Both the position numbers and the translations under genes were made by a program. Positions 53,263 to 63,097 of a stretch of DNA of 64,000 bases are shown here, one piece after another. Every line of letters begins with the position of its first letter. Positions within the stretch are counted from its first letter, which is position 1. The notes below the pieces were generated by a model that had not been told where the DNA came from, did not search any database, and saw nothing but the letters and a program-made list of their open reading frames with translations. This DNA comes from Cryobacterium aureum (GTDB lineage: Bacteria; Actinomycetota; Actinomycetes; Actinomycetales; Microbacteriaceae), in assembly GCF_002954245.1 (NCBI RefSeq), contig NZ_PPTG01000045.1:48014-112013 (forward strand). The letters are read 5' to 3'.

Positions 53263-53982
53263 TTAGACGAACAGGTTGGCGCGCTCAAGGTCTTCGGCGA
53301 AGTCCACCTCGACGGCGTAGAAGTCGGAGATGTTCACCGGCTCCACCAGCATGCGGTTGTGCTCGATGGCCAACTCGATGCCGCGCTCGAAGTAGTCCTG
53401 GTCGGCGACCTTGCTCAGCTGGCGGATCAACGTTGCCTTGTCGGCGCTCGACACGTAGTTGATGCCGACGGCTTCGCCGAGACCGCCCTTGACGGTTTTC
53501 GAGAGTTCCTTGATGTAGCCTTCGGCGCTCGTGGTGTACTTGACCTCTTCATCGGACACCTTGTCGGTGTTCACGGTGACGAAGGACTGGTCGCGGGCCA
53601 TCATGACGGCCGCGCGGTCGAGAATCGCCGGGTCGAAGACGACGTCACCGTTCATCCAGAGCACACCGCCCGACTTCGAGGCCTGCAGGGCGCGCAGCAG
53701 GCTCTTCGACGTGTTGGTCTGGTCGTACTCTTCGTTGTAGACAAAGGAAGCCTGCGGGAACGCTTCGATGATGTGCTCGAGCTTGTAGCCGACGACGATC
53801 GTGACCTTGGCAGCGTTGCCGAAGGCGTGGTTGATGTTGTCGAACTGCTGCTGCATGATCGTGCGGCCGTCGCTCAGCTCGGTGAGCGGCTTTGGCAGGG
53901 AACGCCCAAGGCGGCTACCCATGCCGGCTGCCAGAATGACAACTTGCGTCTTGACTGCGCGCACATTTGCCTGCGTCGTCAC
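53263..53982 (-). CDS. Nucleotidyltransferase (NTP-transferase domain; LicC/sugar-phosphate type)
   Basis: 239 residues from GTG 53982 with GAGGAGAT upstream. It opens with VVILAAGMGSRLGRSLPKPL, the nucleotide-binding loop of sugar-phosphate and phosphocholine nucleotidyltransferases, and has the metal-binding LWMNGDVVFDP and YNEEYDQTNTSKSLLRAL, a spelling close to LicC-like CTP:phosphocholine cytidylyltransferases and some GlmU-like N-terminal domains. The end has YFERGIELAIEHN and AVEVDFAEDLERAN, typical of this group. It probably makes an NDP-activated precursor for surface-polymer decoration; substrate not proven. Single-gene unit. Confidence 0.82.
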   Translation of the reverse strand: MTTQANVRAVKTQVVILAAGMGSRLGRSLPKPLTELSDGRTIMQQQFDNINHAFGNAAKVTIVVGYKLEHIIEAFPQASFVYNEEYDQTNTSKSLLRALQASKSGGVLWMNGDVVFDPAILDRAAVMMARDQSFVTVNTDKVSDEEVKYTTSAEGYIKELSKTVKGGLGEAVGINYVSSADKATLIRQLSKVADQDYFERGIELAIEHNRMLVEPVNISDFYAVEVDFAEDLERANLFV

Positions 53983-54081
53983 GATTATCTCCTCAAGAAT
54001 GGTTGGGGCTACACCGCAAAACCCACTCAGATGCGAAGAGTTTGCTTAGGATTTACCCACATGTTCACGTAAAGACACACC

Positions 54082-54103
54082 GTTATGTCAATCTCACCAT
54101 AAC
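54082..54103 (-). promoter_or_regulatory. Candidate -35 and dyad upstream of the nucleotidyltransferase gene
   Basis: On the minus strand TTGACA (54091-54086) is a perfect -35, but the hexamer 17 bases on (GTGAAC) is a poor -10. GTTATG (54082-54087) and CATAAC (54098-54103) form an inverted repeat around it. The rest of 53983-54242 shows no gene. Confidence 0.3.
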
Positions 54104-54242
54104 CTGTTGGGTCGTTCCGAAGAAAGAATCAGCTCAGCACGTGTCCATTTCGTGACCCGGCGTGGAGCGTACTCACAGGTTGAAACCGTGGCCCGGGCGT
54201 CTTCCGTGCCCCCGGGTCAGCGGTCCTTGGTAGGTTAGCGGA

Positions 54243-55733
54243 GTGACTTTTGTGCCGCCCCACCCTGAACGTGACGACGAGTCTGCCGCGAACCGCGCAG
54301 CCGAATCGACGGCACCGCTCGCCGCTACGCCGTTGGCTAGCAAACCCGCCGTGCGTAAGCCAGCGGTGCGTAAGCCAGCGGTGCGTAAGCCAGCGGTGCG
54401 CACGACGGCGAGCACCACGGCCGCTGTCGCGAAGCCAAGTGCCGTGAAGTCGACTGCCGCCAAGTCTGCCGCCAAGTCTGCGGCGGCCAAGCCGGATGCT
54501 GTAACGCCGGCTACCGGCGCGCGTAAGCCAGCAGTGCGCAAACCAGCAGTGCGCAAGCCGACCGTTAGTACGTCGACGATGCCGAAGAAACCGACGACGC
54601 CGAAATCCCCGGCGGTCGCCGGGTTGGCCAGGCTGGCCGAACAGACGCTCGCCGAGAACTCCACCGACGAAACCACGCGGCCCTACGTGACCCGCGACGC
54701 GCTCGTCACGATCGAAACGGGAGCGTCGCTGGCCACGCCGGTTGTACCTCTGCCGGAACCGATCAGCGATCCTGCCGTGCAGACAACACCGCCGCCGTCC
54801 ACTCCCAGCACCCCAGCTGAGCCAGCCGTGAAGTCCGTCAGCTCCACAGACGCGAAGTCGAACGCGAAGCTGCCGGCGAAGCCGATCGCACCGCTGGCCG
54901 CATCGCTGGCCGAAAGGCCAGCGACGAAGCCAGCCGTGCAGCCCGCAGCCGATGTGACCTCGATCGCGCAAGCCCCGATCGTCATTGAAGCCGTCGGACT
55001 CGTGAAGAGGTTCGGTCACAACGTCGCGGTCTCCGATCTCGCCCTCAGCGTTCGAGCTGGTTCGTTCTATGGCATCGTCGGGCCGAACGGGGCCGGAAAG
55101 ACCACGACCCTGTCGATGATCACCGGGCTGCTGCGGCCGACCGCCGGAAAAGTTCTGGTTCACGGTATCGACGTCTGGGCTCGGCCCAACGAGGCCAAGC
55201 GTGTGATGGGCGTTCTGCCCGACCGACTTCGCCTCTTTGACCGCCTGACCGGCGCACAACTCCTCTATTACGCTGGCACCCTGCGCGGCCTCGACAACGA
55301 CACCGTGCGCGCCCGCTCGGCAGATCTCGCGGCGGCGTTCGGCCTCGAGGACGCCCTCAACCGTCTGGTCGCTGACTATTCCGCCGGAATGACCAAGAAG
55401 ATCGCCCTGGCCTGCGCCATGATCCACTCCCCGCGCGTGCTCGTGCTCGACGAGCCGTTCGAGTCGGTCGACCCGGTTTCCGCGGTTAACGTCACCGAGA
55501 TATTGCAGAAGTACGTGGCTGCCGGGGGAACCGTCGTGCTGTCCAGCCACGGCATGGATCTGATCCAGCGCGTCTGCGATCACGTTGCCATCATCGTGCA
55601 GGGCCGCGTCCTGGCGGCGGGAACCGTCGACGAGGTGCGCGGACAGAAGACGCTGGAAAATCGGTTCGTCGAACTCGCCGGCGGGCGCAAGGTCGCGGAG
55701 GGCATGGAATGGTTGCACAATTTTTCGGACTGA
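54243..55733 (+). CDS. ABC exporter ATP-binding protein with long KPAVR-repeat N-terminal region
   Basis: 496 residues from GTG 54243. Residues 1-250 are low complexity, rich in Ala, Lys, Pro, Thr and Val, with tandem KPAVR (four copies at about 34-53, two more near 95-104). From about 255 an ABC-2-type ATPase domain follows: AVGLVKRFGHNVAVSDLAL, Walker A GPNGAGKTTTLSM, DYSAGMTKKIALACAMIHSP (signature SAGMTKK), Walker B VLVLDEPFESVDPVSA and VLSSHGMDLIQRV. The repeat region resembles basic Lys/Ala/Pro tails that bind nucleic acid or cell wall, but no function is known. The GTG has a poor ribosome site, so a later start within the repeat region is possible. Overlaps the permease by 25 bases. 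Confidence 0.82.
   Translation: MTFVPPHPERDDESAANRAAESTAPLAATPLASKPAVRKPAVRKPAVRKPAVRTTASTTAAVAKPSAVKSTAAKSAAKSAAAKPDAVTPATGARKPAVRKPAVRKPTVSTSTMPKKPTTPKSPAVAGLARLAEQTLAENSTDETTRPYVTRDALVTIETGASLATPVVPLPEPISDPAVQTTPPPSTPSTPAEPAVKSVSSTDAKSNAKLPAKPIAPLAASLAERPATKPAVQPAADVTSIAQAPIVIEAVGLVKRFGHNVAVSDLALSVRAGSFYGIVGPNGAGKTTTLSMITGLLRPTAGKVLVHGIDVWARPNEAKRVMGVLPDRLRLFDRLTGAQLLYYAGTLRGLDNDTVRARSADLAAAFGLEDALNRLVADYSAGMTKKIALACAMIHSPRVLVLDEPFESVDPVSAVNVTEILQKYVAAGGTVVLSSHGMDLIQRVCDHVAIIVQGRVLAAGTVDEVRGQKTLENRFVELAGGRKVAEGMEWLHNFSD
54342..54401 (+). repeat. 15-bp tandem repeat, four copies, encoding KPAVR
   Basis: Four 15-bp units of the form AAGCCAGCGGTGCGT (first copy diverged as AAACCCGCC...). Two more copies of the same peptide are encoded at 54525-54554 with GCA instead of GCG codons. 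A likely site of copy-number variation. Confidence 0.9.
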
Positions 55734-57283
55734 AGCTCCGGCTCCTCGCCAATCTGTTCCGTCGTAGTCCCTGGCAGGTCGTCGGCCTCGTCGTCGGACT
55801 GCTCTACGGCCTCGGCGTCGCCATCACAATTCTCGTCGCCCTGATCACCCTGCGATTCGTTGGGGACCTCGAACTCATTCGTGATTCACTCACCGTGGCC
55901 GGATCGGCCGTGGCACTGGGCTTTCTGGTCATCCCGATTGTGGTTGGCATCGACGACAGCATGGACCCCCGCAAGTTTGCGTTCCTCGGAATTCCCAACC
56001 GTTCGTTGTCGCTCGGACTGGCCGGCTCGGCGCTGATCGGCGTTCCGGCGCTCACTCTGACGATCGTGCTGCTCGGCACCGTTTTCACCTGGTCGCGCGG
56101 CATCGGGCAGACCGTGCTCGCTCTGGTATCGGCCGCGCTGATCCTCGCGACCTGCATTCTGCTGTCGCGGGTGAGCGCCTCCCTTGCCGCCTTCCTCCTG
56201 TCAACCAGACGCTCGCGGGAGTTCACCGGCATGATCGGTGTCGTCGTGCTGGTGCTGATATCTCCACTCGTTGTGGTGCTGCTCAGCACGGATTGGGGCC
56301 GTCATGGCCGTGGCCTGCTTGCCACCTTGGCCACGATTCTGGGCTGGACGCCGCTCGGCGCAGCGTGGGCTGCCCCCGGGGATGCCTCCACCGGTGCCTG
56401 GGGCGCCGCGATCCTCAAACTGCTCATTGCCGCGGTCTCTGCCTACACCCTATGGCTGATCTGGCAGCTTGTCGTGGCGCGCATGCTGGTATCGCCTGGT
56501 CGTGAGGCTGCGGCGAAGCAGTACTCCGGGCTGGGCTGGTTCGACCGCCTTCCGCACAGTTCCGTTGGTGCTATCGCCGCACGCACCTTCACGTATTGGG
56601 CGCGCGACTCGCGGTACTGGGTGTCGCTGATCATGATTCCGATCGTTCCGATCATCGCGATCGTGCCACTGAGCATCGTCGGCGTGCCGCTGCACTACCT
56701 CGCCCTTGTGCCGGTGCCTCTCATGTGCATTTTTCTCGGATGGACCATGCACAACGACGTTGCCTACGACAACACAGCCATCTGGCTGCACGTGGCTTCA
56801 GGAACGCGCGGCGTCGCCGACCGCCTCGGCCGGCTCGCTCCCGCGCTGGCCGTGGGCATCCCGCTCATTGGTATTGGCTCGGCCATCAGTGTTTCGTTCT
56901 ACGGGGACTGGTCGGTGTTGCCGTCTATGTTGGGCGTGAGTACGTGCATCCTCTTGGCCGGTTTGGGCTTCTCCAGCTATACCTCCACCCGGTTTCCCTA
57001 CCCGGTGACCAAACCCGGTGACAGCCCATTCGCCCAGCCGCAGGCCTCAGAAACCGCCTCGGCGCTGGTGCAGTCGCTGACCTTCACCGGTTCGATCGTG
57101 GTGGCGCTGCCCGCGCTCATCTTCGCCTACCTCGGAATCTTCGAGGATCCGGCCTGGCACCTGCGCGCTCTCGGCGCCGGCCTCGGCCTTGGCATCGTGG
57201 CCGTGGTCGTGGGAATTTGGGCCGGCTCTCGTGCCTTCGACCGGCGCGGTCCGGAGATGCTCGCCTCAGCCCAGCGCGCCTGA
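55709..57283 (+). CDS. ABC exporter permease, large multi-spanning protein
   Basis: 524 residues from ATG 55709 (GGAGGG just upstream), overlapping the ATPase gene. About twelve hydrophobic segments, for example WQVVGLVVGLLYGLGVAITI, LGFLVIPIVVGIDDSMDPRK, GMIGVVVLVLISPLVVVLL and FTGSIVVALPALIFAYLGIF. The SMDPRKFAFLGIPNRSLSLGL loop is typical of actinobacterial ABC-2-like transporters with paired ATPase. Cargo unknown; such pairs may export antibiotics, lipids or peptides, or affect membrane homeostasis. Confidence 0.8.
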   Translation: MVAQFFGLKLRLLANLFRRSPWQVVGLVVGLLYGLGVAITILVALITLRFVGDLELIRDSLTVAGSAVALGFLVIPIVVGIDDSMDPRKFAFLGIPNRSLSLGLAGSALIGVPALTLTIVLLGTVFTWSRGIGQTVLALVSAALILATCILLSRVSASLAAFLLSTRRSREFTGMIGVVVLVLISPLVVVLLSTDWGRHGRGLLATLATILGWTPLGAAWAAPGDASTGAWGAAILKLLIAAVSAYTLWLIWQLVVARMLVSPGREAAAKQYSGLGWFDRLPHSSVGAIAARTFTYWARDSRYWVSLIMIPIVPIIAIVPLSIVGVPLHYLALVPVPLMCIFLGWTMHNDVAYDNTAIWLHVASGTRGVADRLGRLAPALAVGIPLIGIGSAISVSFYGDWSVLPSMLGVSTCILLAGLGFSSYTSTRFPYPVTKPGDSPFAQPQASETASALVQSLTFTGSIVVALPALIFAYLGIFEDPAWHLRALGAGLGLGIVAVVVGIWAGSRAFDRRGPEMLASAQRA

Positions 57284-57308
57284 CCTGCTGACTGTTTAGA
57301 CTGTTCCC

Positions 57309-57593
57309 ATGACTGAAATTCGTGCGAGCATTGCAGAACCCGGCCAGCCCGGCGGCGGAACGTCCACGCTCGACCGTGAACTCGAAGAACTCCTGAACCA
57401 GGAGCAGATCGAGCCGGGCGATCACGAACGCTTTTCGCACTATGTGCCCAAAGACAAGATTCTCGAATCGGCCATTTCGGGCAAGCCGGTCAAGGCCCTG
57501 TGCGGCAAGAAATGGCTGCCGGGGCGCGACCCGGAGAAGTTTCCGGTCTGCCCAACCTGTAAGGCCATCTACGAGAAGATGAAGGCCAAGTAG
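57309..57593 (+). CDS. DUF3039 family protein
   Basis: 94 residues. Conserved actinobacterial small protein: TSTLDRELEELLNQEQIEPGDHERFSHYV, KDKILESAISGKPVKALCGKKWLPGRDPEKFPVCPTCKAIYEKM (blocks given in part as the family signature). Cysteines at CGKKW and CPTC, separated by ~16 residues, could bind one zinc ion. Function unknown. It follows the exporter permease by 25 bases and converges on pncB. Confidence 0.85.
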   Translation: MTEIRASIAEPGQPGGGTSTLDRELEELLNQEQIEPGDHERFSHYVPKDKILESAISGKPVKALCGKKWLPGRDPEKFPVCPTCKAIYEKMKAK

Positions 57594-57608
57594 CATTTTT
57601 GGCCGCAG

Positions 57609-58961
57609 CTAGCGGTACGAGGTTGGGATGATGGCTTCGCCGCGCCCCAATCGAAAAGCCTCGATCGGCAGTTCCTGCATAACGGATGCGTTGTGCGCGC
57701 GGGCGCGCAGCGTCCCGGATGCTCCCAGATAACGTTCGCAGACGGTACCATCCTGGATCAGCGGAACCAGCAGCGCCCGCTCCAGGCCGCTGCCGGAGTC
57801 GGACGGGCCGCCGGGGCCGTCGCCGAGCAGCACGATTTCTTCCTGGGCGGTACCCGCGGCATCCACTCGGCGCAGTGCGCTCTTGCGGCCACCGATGGAG
57901 AGTTTCGCGGTCGACGTTTTCGCGACGGAGACCCAGTCATCGCCGTGGCCCTTGTGGGCGACGAGCTTGTAGACGAGGCCGGCGGCCGGTTCGCCCGACC
58001 CGGTGACGACCGAGGTGCCAACCCCGAAGGCGTCGACCGGACTGGCCGACAGGGCCGCGATAGCGAACTCGTCGAGGTCGCTCGTGACCGTGATCTTGGT
58101 ATTCACCGCGCCGAGGGCGTCGAGCTGAGCGCGTGCCGCGGCAACGACGGTGGGCAGGTCACCAGAGTCGATGCGAATCGAGCCGAGCTCGGGCCCGGCG
58201 ATCTTGACCGCCAGGGCGATTCCAGCCGGTACGTCGTAGGTGTCAACGAGCAGCGTGGTGGCGGAACCGAAGGCATCCACTTGCGCCTGGAACGCTTCTT
58301 CCTCGCTGTCGTGCAGCAAAATGAACGAGTGGGCGGCGGTGCCCATGGTCGGCAGGCCCCACTGGCGGCCGGCTTCGAGGTTGCTGGTCGACGCGAAGCC
58401 GGCGATGAAGGCGGCGCGGGCGGCGGCGACCGCGGAGTGCTCGTTGGTGCGACGGGATCCCATCTCGGCGATCGGGCGGCCGAGACTCACCGAGACCATG
58501 CGCGCGGCGGCGCTGGCAACGGAGATGTCGTAGTTGAGCACACTGAGGATGAGGGTCTCCAGAATGACGCCCTCGGCGAAGGTGCTCTCCACCAGTAGCA
58601 GGGGCGATCCGGGAAAGTAGGCTTCACCCTCCTGGTAGCCCCAGACGTTGCCGCTGAAGGAATAGTCGGCCAGGTAGTCGAGGGTGGGAGTGCGTACGAC
58701 CGAGTTCTGGGCGAGCCAAGTCAGTTCCTCGGTCTCGAAGCGAAAGTCGCGAATCAGCTCGAGCAGGCGGCCGGTACCGGCGACGATGCCGTAGCGGCGA
58801 CCGGCGGGCAGGCGGCGGGCGAAGGCCTCGAACATGCACGCACGATCGGCGGTGCCGCTCTGGATGGCGGCATCCACCATGGTGAGCTCGTACCGATCGG
58901 TGCGCAGTGCTGGTGTGCGGTCGGCTGGACCACGGTGTGCTGGAGCGGGGGACGGGGTCAC
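57609..58961 (-). CDS. pncB: Nicotinate phosphoribosyltransferase
   Basis: 450 residues from GTG 58961. Salvages nicotinate with PRPP to nicotinate mononucleotide. Family blocks: [111 protein letters not shown] with the conserved His, and the phosphate-binding VRIDSGDL-like [15 protein letters not shown] and [15 protein letters not shown]. It joins the de novo pathway (nadABC) at the same product. It lies far from the nad operon; it is divergent from murI, sharing a 41-base gap. Confidence 0.94.
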   Translation of the reverse strand: MTPSPAPAHRGPADRTPALRTDRYELTMVDAAIQSGTADRACMFEAFARRLPAGRRYGIVAGTGRLLELIRDFRFETEELTWLAQNSVVRTPTLDYLADYSFSGNVWGYQEGEAYFPGSPLLLVESTFAEGVILETLILSVLNYDISVASAAARMVSVSLGRPIAEMGSRRTNEHSAVAAARAAFIAGFASTSNLEAGRQWGLPTMGTAAHSFILLHDSEEEAFQAQVDAFGSATTLLVDTYDVPAGIALAVKIAGPELGSIRIDSGDLPTVVAAARAQLDALGAVNTKITVTSDLDEFAIAALSASPVDAFGVGTSVVTGSGEPAAGLVYKLVAHKGHGDDWVSVAKTSTAKLSIGGRKSALRRVDAAGTAQEEIVLLGDGPGGPSDSGSGLERALLVPLIQDGTVCERYLGASGTLRARAHNASVMQELPIEAFRLGRGEAIIPTSYR

Positions 58962-59002
58962 CCGGCACAGCTTATCCGCTTGGCGGGCTAGGCTTGATCA
59001 CC

Positions 59003-59872
59003 GTGACGGATGCACCGATTGGTATTTTCGATTCCGGAGTCGGCGGCCTGACCGTCGCCCGGGCTATCAAGGACCAGTTGCCGGGCGAATCCATTCTCTA
59101 TATCGGGGACACGGCGCATTCGCCATACGGGCCGAAGAAGATCGCCGACGTGCGTGGTTTTGCCCTCGACGTGCTCGACGATCTCGTGGCGCAAGACGTG
59201 AAACTGCTCGTGATCGCGTGCAATACGGCGTCGGCAGCGATGCTCCGGGATGCTCGCGAACGCTACAGCGTGCCCGTGATCGAGGTCATCCAACCCGCAG
59301 TGCGCCGCGCCGTCGCGACCACTCGAAACCACCGAGTGGGGGTCATCGGCACCCTCGGCACCGTCAACTCACGCGCCTACAACGATGCCTTCGCCGCCGC
59401 GCCCCAGATCACCCTGTTCAGCCAGGCCTGCCCGCGGTTCGTCGAGTTCGTCGAAGCCGGAGTCACGACCGGTGACGAGGTTCTCGCCGTCGCCGAGGAA
59501 TACCTCGCGCCGCTCCGCGCAGCTGGGGTCGACACCCTCGTGCTCGGCTGCACCCACTATCCCTTTCTGCGCGGCGCCATCTCGTACGTGATGGGGGAGG
59601 GCGTCACCCTGGTCTCGAGCGACACCGAAACGGCCAATGACGTGTATCGGGTGCTGGTGAGTCAGGGCCTGGAACGCTCACACACCAGTCCACCCAGCTA
59701 CCGTTACGAGGCCACCGGCGACAGTGCCGAGGACTTTCTGGCTCTCGCCCATCGCCTGATCGGACCGGAGGTCAGCCGCGTCGACCTGATCGAGACCGGC
59801 ACCCTCAACCTCGCAGAGCTGGCAGCAGCCACGCGCCTGCCCGCACAGTCCCCACAGCACCCGAACCAGTAG
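59003..59872 (+). CDS. murI: Glutamate racemase
   Basis: 289 residues from GTG 59003; a longer open frame to 58907 overlaps pncB and is unlikely. Makes D-glutamate for peptidoglycan. The two catalytic cysteines are in [12 protein letters not shown] (about residue 74) and [13 protein letters not shown] (about 185); the start [18 protein letters not shown] with its Asp-Ser pair is diagnostic. It is followed after 9 bases by rph, then rdgB, a gene order common in actinobacteria. Confidence 0.96.
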   Translation: MTDAPIGIFDSGVGGLTVARAIKDQLPGESILYIGDTAHSPYGPKKIADVRGFALDVLDDLVAQDVKLLVIACNTASAAMLRDARERYSVPVIEVIQPAVRRAVATTRNHRVGVIGTLGTVNSRAYNDAFAAAPQITLFSQACPRFVEFVEAGVTTGDEVLAVAEEYLAPLRAAGVDTLVLGCTHYPFLRGAISYVMGEGVTLVSSDTETANDVYRVLVSQGLERSHTSPPSYRYEATGDSAEDFLALAHRLIGPEVSRVDLIETGTLNLAELAAATRLPAQSPQHPNQ

Positions 59873-59881
59873 GAGTACACC

Positions 59882-60628
59882 GTGACCGAGACCCTGCGCG
59901 CCGACGGGCGCACCAACGACGAACTGCGCTCGATCGCGATCGAGCGTGGCTGGAGCGACCAGGCCGAAGGCTCGGCTTTGATCTCCTACGGCCGCACCAA
60001 GGTGCTCTGCACGGCGTCGTTCACCAACGGCGTTCCGCGCTGGATGAGCGGCAAGGGTAAGGGCTGGGTCACCGCCGAGTACTCGATGCTGCCGCGCTCG
60101 ACCAACAGCCGCATGGATCGCGAATCGGTCAAGGGCAAGATCGGCGGTCGCACCCACGAGATCAGCCGCCTGATCGGCCGCAGCCTGCGCGCGGTCGTTG
60201 ACATGAAGGCGCTCGGCGAGAACACCCTCGTGCTCGACTGCGACGTGCTGCAGGCCGACGGCGGCACCCGAACCGCGGCCATCACCGGTGCTTACGTAGC
60301 CCTCGCCGACGCCCTCGAGTGGGGACGCACGAAGAAGTTCATCTCCCAGAAGGCGCAGCCCCTCATTGACAGCGTCTCGGCCGTGTCCGTCGGCATCATC
60401 GGCGGGGTTCCGATGCTCGACCTCGCCTATACCGAAGACGTGCGGGCCGACACCGACATGAACGTCGTCGTCACCGGGCGCGGCAAGTTCGTCGAGGTGC
60501 AGGGCACAGCCGAAGCTGCACCGTTCGACCGCAGCGAGCTCGACACGCTGCTCGACCTCGCTCTGAAGGGCGCCGTCACCCTGACCGAATTCCAGACCGG
60601 CGCACTGGCCAGCGGTTCGGGGCGCTGA
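59882..60628 (+). CDS. rph: Ribonuclease PH
   Basis: 248 residues from GTG 59882 with AGGAG upstream. Phosphorolytic 3'-exoribonuclease that trims tRNA 3' ends. Family blocks: [80 protein letters not shown], and the phosphate/catalytic region [24 protein letters not shown] and [19 protein letters not shown] (each block quoted in short form). Length normal. Confidence 0.96.
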   Translation: MTETLRADGRTNDELRSIAIERGWSDQAEGSALISYGRTKVLCTASFTNGVPRWMSGKGKGWVTAEYSMLPRSTNSRMDRESVKGKIGGRTHEISRLIGRSLRAVVDMKALGENTLVLDCDVLQADGGTRTAAITGAYVALADALEWGRTKKFISQKAQPLIDSVSAVSVGIIGGVPMLDLAYTEDVRADTDMNVVVTGRGKFVEVQGTAEAAPFDRSELDTLLDLALKGAVTLTEFQTGALASGSGR

Positions 60629-60631
60629 GCG

Positions 60632-61225
60632 GTGCAGATCGTTCTGGCCACTCACAACGCCCACAAGGTCGAGGAGTTGCGGCGCATTCTCGCCTCGCAG
60701 CTTCCCGGTATCGAGGTGCTGGCCTATGACGGCCCCGAACCGGTCGAGGACGGCATCAGCTTCACCGAAAACGCCCTGATCAAGGCTCGCGCCGCAGCCG
60801 CGTACACCGGACTTCCGGCGATCGCCGACGACTCTGGCATCTGCGTCGATATTCTCGGCGGAGCACCCGGAATCTTTTCGGCGCGCTGGTCTGGGCCGGC
60901 CAAGGACGCCGGCGAGAACCTGCGCCTGCTCCTCTGGCAGCTCAGCGACGTTCCCGAGGAGCACCGCGACGCCCATTTCACCTGTGTGGCAGCCCTTGCC
61001 CTGCCCGACGGTACCGAGCGGGCCGTGACCGGCCAATGGCCGGGTCAGCTTCTGTTCGAACCGGCCGGTGCCAACGGGTTCGGCTACGACCCGATCTTTC
61101 TGCCCGAGGGGTATGCCATTTCGGCCGCCGAGCTGTCGGCCCACGTGAAGAACCAGGTCAGCCATCGGGCGATCGCCTTCGAGGGCCTCGTTCCGGTGCT
61201 GCGCGAGGTGCTCGGCCAGCCCTAG
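60632..61225 (+). CDS. rdgB: RdgB/HAM1 family non-canonical purine NTP pyrophosphatase
   Basis: 197 residues from GTG 60632. Hydrolyses dITP, XTP and similar nucleotides to prevent mutagenic incorporation. It opens with IVLATHNAHKVEELRRIL, the (S/T)xN-x2-K substrate motif, then GISFTENALIKARAAAAYTGLPAIADDSGICVD with the catalytic Asp pair, GIFSARWSGPAKDAGEN, and the C-terminal NGFGYDPIFLPEGY and SHRAIAFEGL (family segments quoted in part). Three bases after rph. Confidence 0.95.
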   Translation: MQIVLATHNAHKVEELRRILASQLPGIEVLAYDGPEPVEDGISFTENALIKARAAAAYTGLPAIADDSGICVDILGGAPGIFSARWSGPAKDAGENLRLLLWQLSDVPEEHRDAHFTCVAALALPDGTERAVTGQWPGQLLFEPAGANGFGYDPIFLPEGYAISAAELSAHVKNQVSHRAIAFEGLVPVLREVLGQP

Positions 61226-61300
61226 GGAGCTGAGAACGGCATTCATTCCCAACTAGGCGTGCGGCTGGCAAGCAGGCCCGCCCGGCCCTAATCTTGAGCC

Positions 61301-62209
61301 ATGGGCCACGATCACGCGCACGGCACCAGCTCGAACCGGAGGCGACTGACCCTCGCCATCGGCATCGTGGCATCCGTGCTGCTGCTCGAAGTGATCGGTG
61401 CCGCTCTGACCGGATCGCTCGCGCTGCTGGCCGACGCTGGGCACATGCTCTCCGACCTGTTCGGGCTCATTGTCGCACTGACCGCAACCGTGGTCGCTGC
61501 GCGCCCGGCGACTGACCGGGCCACCTTCGGCTTTCAACGGGCCGAGGTGTTCGGCGCGCTGATCAACGGCCTGATTCTGCTCGCTGTGGCCGGCGCCGTT
61601 TCGGTCGCCGCGATCGCCCGCCTCATTAGTCCGAGCGACAGCGCTGTGTTGCCCACCCCCATGCTCATCGTCGCCATCATCGGTCTGGCAGCGAACATCG
61701 CCGGAATAATGCTGCTTCGCCCCGCAGTCGCTGGGTCGATCAACATGCGCGGCGCCTACCTCGAGGTGCTCGGGGACGCGCTCGGGTCGGTCGCCGTGAT
61801 CGTCGCGGCCATCGTCATCCTCGTGACCGGTTTTACCGGGGCGGATGCCGTCGCCTCGCTGGTCATCGCCGCCATGATCGTGCCGCGCGCCTGTGTGCTG
61901 CTGCGTGACGTCGTGCGCGTGTTCGGCCAATCCACGCCGGCCGATACCGATATTTCCGAGATTCGGCGCCATCTGCTCGGCACTGCCGGCGTGGTCGCCG
62001 TGCACGACGTGCATGTCTGGGCCATCACGAGCGGAGCCCACGTCTTCACCGCACACATCGTCGTGGAGGCGGCCGTACTCGCTCACGGCACCGACGCTCT
62101 GCTCGATGAGCTGTCCGGATGCCTCAGTACACACTTCGACGTCGCGCACTCGACGTTTCAACTGGAACCGGCCGAGCACGCCGAGCACGAAGACCACCAG
62201 CACCGCTGA
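61301..62209 (+). CDS. Cation diffusion facilitator (zinc/cobalt efflux) protein
   Basis: 302 residues. Six membrane segments and a cytoplasmic C-terminal domain. Metal-binding HD motifs are in LLADAGHMLSDLFGLIVAL (helix II) and YLEVLGDALGSVAVI (helix V, HD-like GD with the usual D). The N-terminus GHDHAHG and the C-terminus EHAEHEDHQHR are His-rich. The soluble end carries VVAVHDVHVWAITSGAHVFTAH. It exports Zn2+ or related divalent cations by proton antiport; the exact metal is not set by the sequence seen. Confidence 0.9.
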   Translation: MGHDHAHGTSSNRRRLTLAIGIVASVLLLEVIGAALTGSLALLADAGHMLSDLFGLIVALTATVVAARPATDRATFGFQRAEVFGALINGLILLAVAGAVSVAAIARLISPSDSAVLPTPMLIVAIIGLAANIAGIMLLRPAVAGSINMRGAYLEVLGDALGSVAVIVAAIVILVTGFTGADAVASLVIAAMIVPRACVLLRDVVRVFGQSTPADTDISEIRRHLLGTAGVVAVHDVHVWAITSGAHVFTAHIVVEAAVLAHGTDALLDELSGCLSTHFDVAHSTFQLEPAEHAEHEDHQHR

Positions 62210-62240
62210 ATTGTTTGAACGCTGAGCCGATCGGTGCCGA

Positions 62241-62978
62241 TCAGCTCTCGTGGCGCCCGTTGTGGTTGGTCTTGAACGTCTCGGGGTTGAGGAGGTGGCT
62301 GCCCGTGGCGGTGCTGGGCTGGCCGCGCAACCGGCGGGCCTTCACGACGGACAGCACGTAGTGGTACACCGTGGGAATGAGGGTGACGACCACCGCGCCG
62401 AGCAAGATCAGGTCGATGTACTTCGTGACGAATTCGGCCACCGGCGGAATGTAGCCCAGGAAGTACCCGCCGAAGGTGAGGCCGGCACCCCAGAGCAGTG
62501 CGCCGATCAGGTTGTACAGGGTGTATTTGCGGTATTCCATGTGGCCGACACCGGCGGCGACCGGCGCGAAGGTGCGCACGATCGGCACGAACCGCGCGAC
62601 GATGACGGCGACGCCGCCGAAGCGCACGAAGAACGCATTCGTGCGGTCGACATTCTTGATGCTGAACAGCCCGGATTCCTTGCGCTCGAAGACGCGCGGA
62701 CCGAACTTATGCCCGATCAGGTAGCCGACCTCGCCGCCGAGAAAGGCCGCGAAGCCGATCGCCAGCGCCACCCACCAGATGTCGATTCGGATGACTCCGG
62801 CGGCGGGGAAGGCGAGCAGGCCGGTGATGACCAGCAGGGTATCGCCCGGCAGCAGAAACCCGACGAGGAGGCCGGTCTCGGCGAAGACGATCGCGCAGAC
62901 GACGAGCAGGGCCCAGGGACCGGCCGACTCAATGATGTTTGTCGGGTCGAGCCAGGGAATCAGTGCGGTGTGAATCAC
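62241..62978 (-). CDS. DedA/VTT-family membrane protein
   Basis: 245 residues from GTG 62978 (AGGAGTTCCCGC upstream). Motifs of DedA: FAETGLLVGFLLPGDTLLVITGLLAFP, the E-x-G-x3-GY region GGEVGYLIGHKFGPRV, FGGVAVIVARFVPIVRTFAPVAAGVGHMEYRKY with the R-x3-P... and P-x4-AG motif, and ALLWGAGLTFGGYFLG. Four to five membrane segments. DedA proteins are linked to phospholipid scrambling and envelope homeostasis; some recycle undecaprenyl phosphate. A second DedA lies directly upstream in the same orientation. The C-terminal tail is basic and cytoplasmic. Confidence 0.9.
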   Translation of the reverse strand: MIHTALIPWLDPTNIIESAGPWALLVVCAIVFAETGLLVGFLLPGDTLLVITGLLAFPAAGVIRIDIWWVALAIGFAAFLGGEVGYLIGHKFGPRVFERKESGLFSIKNVDRTNAFFVRFGGVAVIVARFVPIVRTFAPVAAGVGHMEYRKYTLYNLIGALLWGAGLTFGGYFLGYIPPVAEFVTKYIDLILLGAVVVTLIPTVYHYVLSVVKARRLRGQPSTATGSHLLNPETFKTNHNGRHES

Positions 62979-63077
62979 GCGGGAACTCCTGTCGGCGGGG
63001 GGCAGACGTTCGGGTAACGACGGCGGGTGCCGAGTCACAGGGTATCGCCTAATGGTGAGAGAATGCCCGGCCGCCAA

Positions 63078-63092
63078 CCCCTGAAACAGGGG
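63078..63092 (-). terminator. Small hairpin between the two DedA genes
   Basis: CCCCTG (63078-63083) and CAGGGG (63087-63092) with an AAA loop, six bases beyond the stop of the upstream DedA gene. There is no clear U-run, so strength is doubtful. Confidence 0.35.
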
Positions 63093-63097
63093 ATGGT

